In this document: piece by piece, positions 51,301-57,300 of the stretch
Layout: every line of letters begins with the position of its first letter
How positions within the stretch are numbered: position 1 is the first letter of the stretch
Source of the DNA: Ixodes scapularis
Taxonomy: Eukaryota; Arthropoda; Arachnida; Ixodida; Ixodidae
Direction of reading: 5' to 3'
DNA: 64,000 nt
Assembly: GCF_016920785.2 (NCBI RefSeq)
Contig: NW_024609884.1
Location: forward strand, 84,808,069 to 84,872,068
The notes under the pieces: model-generated
The model's input: the letters and a program-made list of their open reading frames with translations, nothing else
Told to the model about the DNA's origin: nothing
Database searches by the model: none
Made by a program: the position numbers and the translations under genes

Positions 51301-54300
51301 TAACATGGTTACCAGCGGCGCCTGAGTCCAGGCAGCGACTCCCCGTGCGCCGCCTCTGATCTGCCTTATCAAGGCGGCGCATCCGATGTGCGCGTGGCTG
51401 GCGTGACGTCGCCGCCACGCGGGAAAAGTTCGGCTTGAGCCTCGCAGTCGGGCAACTTGGCTTGGGAGCCGCCAGGGTGCCCACACTTCCCCCCCCTCAA
51501 GCTCCGTCCGGCATGTCGATGACGGAGACGTTGTGGGCGTCAGGGGGTGGATGGCGCTGTTGGGCGGACTGACGTTGTAAGTCCGGCCGGCGCCTGCTGG
51601 ACGAGCGCGGCGGCTGCTGACGAGCGCGGCGGCTGCTGACGAGCGCGGCGGCTGCTGACGAGCGCGGCGGCTCGGTCAGCTCCAGCTTGTCGCTTGTTCG
51701 GGATCAGGGCTCCACCAGGTGGCTGCTTTGCCCGTGGTCCTGTAGAGGGTGGCCGCGGTCCAGGATGAGACCGGCCGCCGTGTCGTTCAGATGGCGGGTG
51801 TGGCGACGGCACGTAGTTCCGCTCGGCATGAAGAGCTTCCTCGATGAGGCGGGCGCCCCGGGCTAGCTCTTCAAGGGTCTCAAAGGTGCGGTTGATCAGG
51901 TAGACGTGGTACCTTGGGTGACACTGTCTTCTGACCCGAGCTACTCTGTCCGACTCCGGTGACTTCGGGTCCGCCCTCTTGAAGAGCTCTTGCATGACCC
52001 GAACGTACCGGACCAGACTTTCATCCGGGTGCTGCGTCCTTGCCTCGAGCTCTCGGAGAATCTGCGTCGCGTAGCCTGCAGGCAGGAACTCTTCTCGAAG
52101 CCTTGTCTGGAAGCCCGCCAGGCTGGTGAAGGGGGTCTGTGACCCCAACCAGCACCTGGCGCTGGCTTGTAACGCCAGCGGGACAATCCGGTCCACGATG
52201 AAGGCTTCTGAGGCACCGGAGGCAAGGTGGTACGTCTGCAGCTCGCCCAGGAAGTCTGCCACGGACTTGACGTCGTCGTACCCCATGTAGACCGGAACAG
52301 TCAAGTGTGGTCTGGGCTCTCGCGGTGGGGTCTCCTGCTGGCCAGGCGTGTGGGCCAGGCGCTGCATCACGGAGTCGCACATCTCCGTGACCTTCGTGAG
52401 CAGGTTCATTTGTGCTGCTGCGGCCATCGCGGCTTCCTGCTCCCGCGTGAGCATTCCTGCAAGCACAAAAAAAAAAAGAAACGCCCCCAAAAACCCAACA
52501 CAAGCGCGCAAAACGATTGCCGCGTTCACAAAGACGCGGTCACAAACACGCCAATACAACAAACGTGGACGTGACGGAAGCACGAAACAACGATAGGAAA
52601 CACGGGGAATATGAGAAAGGCTTACCGAAAGAAGAAACCAAGCCCCGTGAAATTCCTGCGAGTGGGTAGCATACGACGGTTGGGCGCCATTGTGGTCGGT
52701 TTGCCTTGCTGCATACCCGACCCGGAGGAACAACACGGAGCCAACGGTTTCAACAACAAGAAACTACATTTAATGGGACATGGACGAGACGATTAACATG
52801 GTTACCAGCGGCGCCTGAGTCCAGGCAGCGACTCCCCGTGCGCCGCCTCTGATCTGCCTTATCAAGGCGGCGCATCCGATGTGCGCGTGGCTGGCGTGAC
52901 GTCGCCGCCACGCGGGAAAAGTTCGGCTTGAGCCTCGCAGTCGGGCAACTTGGCTTGGGAGCCGCCAGGGTGCCCACAAGGTTTGATGTCCCTGTCGTGT
53001 TTTCGGCGCCTCGTAAGCTGGCACACCTTTGTTCTAAAGTAGCCGAGAGGAGGGGGGGGTGGGAACCAATGCACTGTAAACCACAGAAAGAAGTACGTGG
53101 AATGTGCGATCGGAGTGGTGTACAGGATCCCGTTAAGCTGTGGAAGAGTTTACATCGGACAGACGGGCCGTTGCATAAATGAAAGGGCACGCGAACATGA
53201 CTGGTCGCTTCATTCAACAGCAGGAGGGCATTTGCCCCTGCACTGCGGAACATGCAAATGTCATCCTGATTTCAATAAGATCACAATCATGGGGAGGGGA
53301 GCAGATAAAACAGCCAGGGAAATTTTAGAAGCGTATGGAATAAAGAAGGAGGGGGAACAGAACTGCGTGAGTCAAACTTCTGTGTATTTACATAAGAAGG
53401 AGATTACTTTCATGGACACGTGTTGATGCGAGTGTGTTTTTTGTGGGTGTTTTCTTCGTTGGGTCCTTTTCAATAAATATTCAGTTGTCAGTTCAGCGCT
53501 CGTCCTGTGTACTCCTTTTCCTCCCGTCCTTGTCGTTTGCGCGCTGTTTCCATTATTTCTAAGCATGAACCAACTCGCCCACATCGCTACTCTGATTCTC
53601 TACCTGCCTCCAGCGAGAGCTTCCTACCTTCGGTAACGCTTCGGCATCTCGCGAGCCTCGAGCGTGCACGAGCAGTACGGTGAAAGGTAAACGAGCACGT
53701 GCTGCTGGGTGCTTTCGAAAGTGACACTGTTCGCGTGTTGTGACTGTGCGGGGTGAACGGAGCATCGTAGGTCGCAACATTACTTCGGTCTTGCCTTTCG
53801 CCAATCTTCCTCCGAAGACTACGGCAAGTGGCTCTGCCAAGTGCTTTGCAGAACGGTAGACGCACCGTATTTCTTAGAGTGTGTTGGAGGCGTTTCTGAG
53901 ACAGCCAAGTATACAAAAATGCCAGTGGCTCAGGCATTCCTCGTGGCTTTCTTTCAGGTTAACTTTGGTCACGTGGTGATTCCTTCGGACTTCAAGTTGC
54001 CGCAGCCGCAAACCATCGGAACGGGCGTCACTGGTGCCCATGGCGTTAAGATCGGCTCGGTCGTCCTCACGGACGCCAATACGATCCAACTCACCAACTT
54101 CCACTACGACGGAGCGGCACCCGGTGAGTGAGGCTGAAGTCCCTCGATAAAATACACGCTTACAAGTACCGCCAACCGCTGTTGTGGGAACGCGGAATAC
54201 ACGTGCCACGAGTGGGTGCGCCGCCGCCATTCGCTTCCGAGGGCCGCCATTTGCTTTCAAGGGCTGCTCAAGGCACGGGCCTCGTACAGTGGCGCATTTG

Positions 54301-57300
54301 ACGCTACTTGCAAGACAAACGCTAATGGATCGAGGGGCTTTAAGTGAGGCCCACCTCCCGCTCTTCCTCTGTTCGCACTTCGAAACCGGGATCCCCTTGC
54401 GCGTTGTGCCAGCGATTTTGCCGCCCAGCGACAAAATCGTAAAATGATTGACTGACCTACGAGGGCTGTCTTTACTTTCAACTTTCGATGACTTGGCTGA
54501 AAAAAGAAAAAAGTGATAGAAATGTTTTAATATGCACTAAAATTAGAGATACTGTTCTCCATGTAATCACCGCGCAGATATAGGCATCACACTAGCTGTT
54601 CAACAAGACTGTCAGTGTCCACTGTCGCCACAGACGTTCTTTTCTGACCTTCATTATCCTGGCCGTCTGTTCGTCCTCGAAACTTCACTCAGTCTCCTCC
54701 ACACGCTCGTGACTCGTGATGGGATGGCTGAGATCCCAGGCGGTGACCTTCTTTGAGGAGGGGATCCAACAGCTTTTGTCACGTCATGATAAGTGTCGAA
54801 ATCTACGCGGTGATTACGTGGAGCAGTAGCCACAGCATGTGTCTAAATTTTGGGTATAATGATCGTGTCGTCACTCTGGTCTTTTTACTTTCTTTTACAC
54901 AATTCATCAAAAATTAAAAAAAAAAAAACAGTAAGTTTTTCAATATTCGCTCTTCCTCGCGTGAGTTGAAGCGTGGTGTAAATAAGCCCCCAAACACTCC
55001 CGGTCCTGACCTAGACGGGGGATTTTTGCAGTACTTGCGAAATCAAATATACCGGCTTTCTTCTGGAAATGGCCACTAAGGGGCACTGTCAGACCTTATT
55101 CTATCTTACGATGAAAGAATGATGAGTAAACCGGAAGTGTGCCGGGGCTGCCCAATAGATGGCGCCACTAAGTTTGTTGCCAAACAAAAAAATGGCGAAT
55201 AGGTGGTATTCACTGGACGCCATATTTGAGGGCGCGGTTTAAAGCACATGCTCAGAACGAGCTCATCTTAAGAAGGTGCTGAGATCGGCAATCTTGATGG
55301 TGTTGAATGCACGTCGCAAAAGAACAGTGGAAACTCGCCATCAGCCCGCGCTGAGCAGTCGCGCGCAGAGCTATGGCCGCCAGTGAAGAGTGAGACCCTT
55401 TTGCTGTTTCCAAACATGAACCGCACTCGCATGCCAAGCGACTTCCGTTCGCTCCGTCTTTGCAAGCCTGTCGAGCTTGCTTATGACACCAGTGCTAGAG
55501 AGCATAAATGCTACATGGACAACAAAGTTGGAGATTTAGAGAGAGCCTTCGGCTGTACAATTTAACGTCGAATATTTGAACATTTTTAACATATCTCGCG
55601 CTTCTTCGTTATTTTTTTTCGTTCACCTGGAAAACTTGTAGTTTAACGTTTCATCGTTACTCAGAGCAGCGGTTTTGAGGTGGGCTTTGTTCATTATTTT
55701 TAAGAACGGGAAAGGGGGGGGGGGGGGGGGGGGGGGTTCTCTGGGAAGTCAGGGACTGGAGCACCGCCTGGTGGCGTTTGCCATGAAAAGAGGCTATACC
55801 CCCTATGTATGCGTGTATGCAGTTTCATAAAGGCCCGAAAAAATTACTTACACACAGTCGAGTTGTTTGCGCATGAATCTGAGCATGTAAAATATCACAA
55901 TAAGCTTTGCACACTCGCTGCGCAGACACCATTTCCATGCTACGACATAAATCTTTGCCCAGTCATTTGCTCGGCAACTTCTGTGAATCCCAATAATTGG
56001 CTCTAGTGCAACGCTTCAAAACAGACACGCGGGCCTCGTCCATAATCAATGTGTGATGAATCGTTCGAGTAATTACCCTACAAAGATCGCTTGAGCATTT
56101 ACACCTTTGCCGAACACACAGAGAGCCAATCACTGCTGTCTACGAGAACCAAGTGAACTACATGAGACAAACGGAATTATTATCCCCAACAGTGTAGTCG
56201 CAGCGATTGGTTCTTTGCGTTTTCTGCGGCAAAGTAGGCACACGCTGGCCTTTAGGGTAGTGTGTAAATTGCTACGAGTTTATTTCAATTCTATTCCGTG
56301 TGATTGGTTTTATTTATAAGAGATCTTAATAAAGACGGAAATAAGGGAGTTGCCATTACGTTGACACCTGTGTGTTTATCGGGCTCGGCCGACATCAGAT
56401 CATGAGGGATAATTGTCATAATCAGTTGGCTACTTATGTAAGATGTGTCAAGTAACATTTTAATTTTTACGAGGCATGGACTCTAAGAAATCTGGAGCGT
56501 CTGTTCCCTGCAAAAGCACTTGGTATCGCCAATCGCTGCAATCTAAGCGAATGACAGGGCTATAAATGACAGGGCTATAAATAAACCTAAAAAAAAAACT
56601 GTTTGCGCTGTGGCACTGAGTAAGGTGAAACCTCATGCTCAGTGCCACAGCGCAGACAGGTTTTCTTTTAGGTTTGAATGTATTATCTGTCCCCTCATTC
56701 GCTGAGCACCCTCCGCAGAATGTATGAATTGGTTTAACCTCTAATAATGACACCTTCCAAACTGCAGTTGTAACATAAACCATAAAAGGCAATGATTATA
56801 GTTATTTTATACATTTTGTCTAATTATGCAACTGATCGTGACGGTCATCCCACATTTTGGGTTTTAGATTTGAAGTTATCGAGTTAGTTCCACCGAGTTA
56901 ACTCAGTTTGAGACGCCGTGTGTGTTCTTTTTTTTTAATTTGTTCCAGTCTCGGGTTTTTATAATGGACATCCTCTATCTGATATGCCCGCCAAGCACTA
57001 GTATAAACACACAGTAAAAATGGTACTCACGCGACGGTCACCCCCTTTTATTAATAAATCTACATGGATTAGGAAACAATCGTCCCGTACGTACCAAACG
57101 CTTCACGAATGGCCGCCCAAAAATGTTCGGGTAAAAAGTATACGCATTGTAGAGAAATAAGATTGGTACCGCATTGGTCACAATCAGGATAACCACTGGT
57201 TGAGCTAGATTGAGTATAATTAAACTTTCAGTTAGCTTCGCATGATAAACATTTTAGATAGTAAAAATTTAAAAAAAAATGAAAGCGTGTCAGTTTTAAT

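Larger units (their letters stand above)
51198..52978 (-). mobile_element. Gag-only LTR retrotransposon (TR-GAG type, Ty3-like gag), complete
   Basis: Two LTRs of 288 bp, identical as I read them, start TG and end CA. They enclose 1205 bp and are flanked by a 4-bp duplication AGGT (51194-51197 and 52979-52982). On the minus strand the 5' LTR is followed after one base by TGGCGCCCAAC, the start of a tRNA-Lys primer binding site. A purine tract (TTGAGGGGGGGGAAG) abuts the 3' LTR. The interior encodes only a Gag; there is no protease, reverse transcriptase, RNase H or integrase. This matches terminal-repeat elements with a gag gene, which need polymerase in trans. Identical LTRs mean a very recent insertion. 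The element sits inside the right arm of a Penelope palindrome, in intron 4 of the Skeletor-like gene and antisense to it. Confidence 0.92.
51073..53426 (+). pseudogene. Penelope-like endonuclease remnant, right arm (GIY-YIG), split by LTR insertion
   Basis: Coding begins at 51073-51197 (RKIKGGPHQRLDRPSKRP then VIPYQHRISHNLKKVAG). The LTR element interrupts it, and it resumes at 52983 with RFDVPVVFSAPRKLAH. A shift at the G8 run near 53052 precedes the GIY-YIG frame 53097-53426. That frame has the same 109-residue translation as the left arm, so both arms carry the same frameshift and it predates or accompanied the inverted duplication. The GVVY, YIG, Arg, REH and EA residues of the endonuclease are all present. 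Confidence 0.8.
50350..53597. mobile_element. Penelope-like element insertion arranged as a head-to-head palindrome
   Basis: The left arm 50350-51052 is repeated inverted as 51073-51197 plus 52983-53560. Both arms total 703 bp, with one substitution noticed by eye. A 20-bp spacer (51053-51072) joins them. The right arm is split by the gag-only LTR element. A 37-bp unpaired tail (53561-53597) containing ACCAACTCGCCCACAT ends the insertion. A 12-bp target duplication CTCTACCTGCCT flanks it at 50338-50349 and 53598-53609. Removing the LTR element and one AGGT leaves 1463 bp. Inverted 5' copies and variable target duplications are known for Penelope-like elements. The arms cover only the C-terminal endonuclease part, so the copy is 5'-truncated and not autonomous. 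Confidence 0.88.
45178..53957 (+). other. Intron 4 of the Skeletor-like gene (8.8 kb)
   Basis: Carries copy 2 of the GACGCTTT MITE, a tRNA-like SINE, a foldback at 48475-48857, a GT microsatellite (47404-47427), C28 (49895-49922) and the Penelope/LTR complex. 46120-48470 holds no convincing gene; its long minus-strand frame crosses the GT repeat. Confidence 0.85.
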
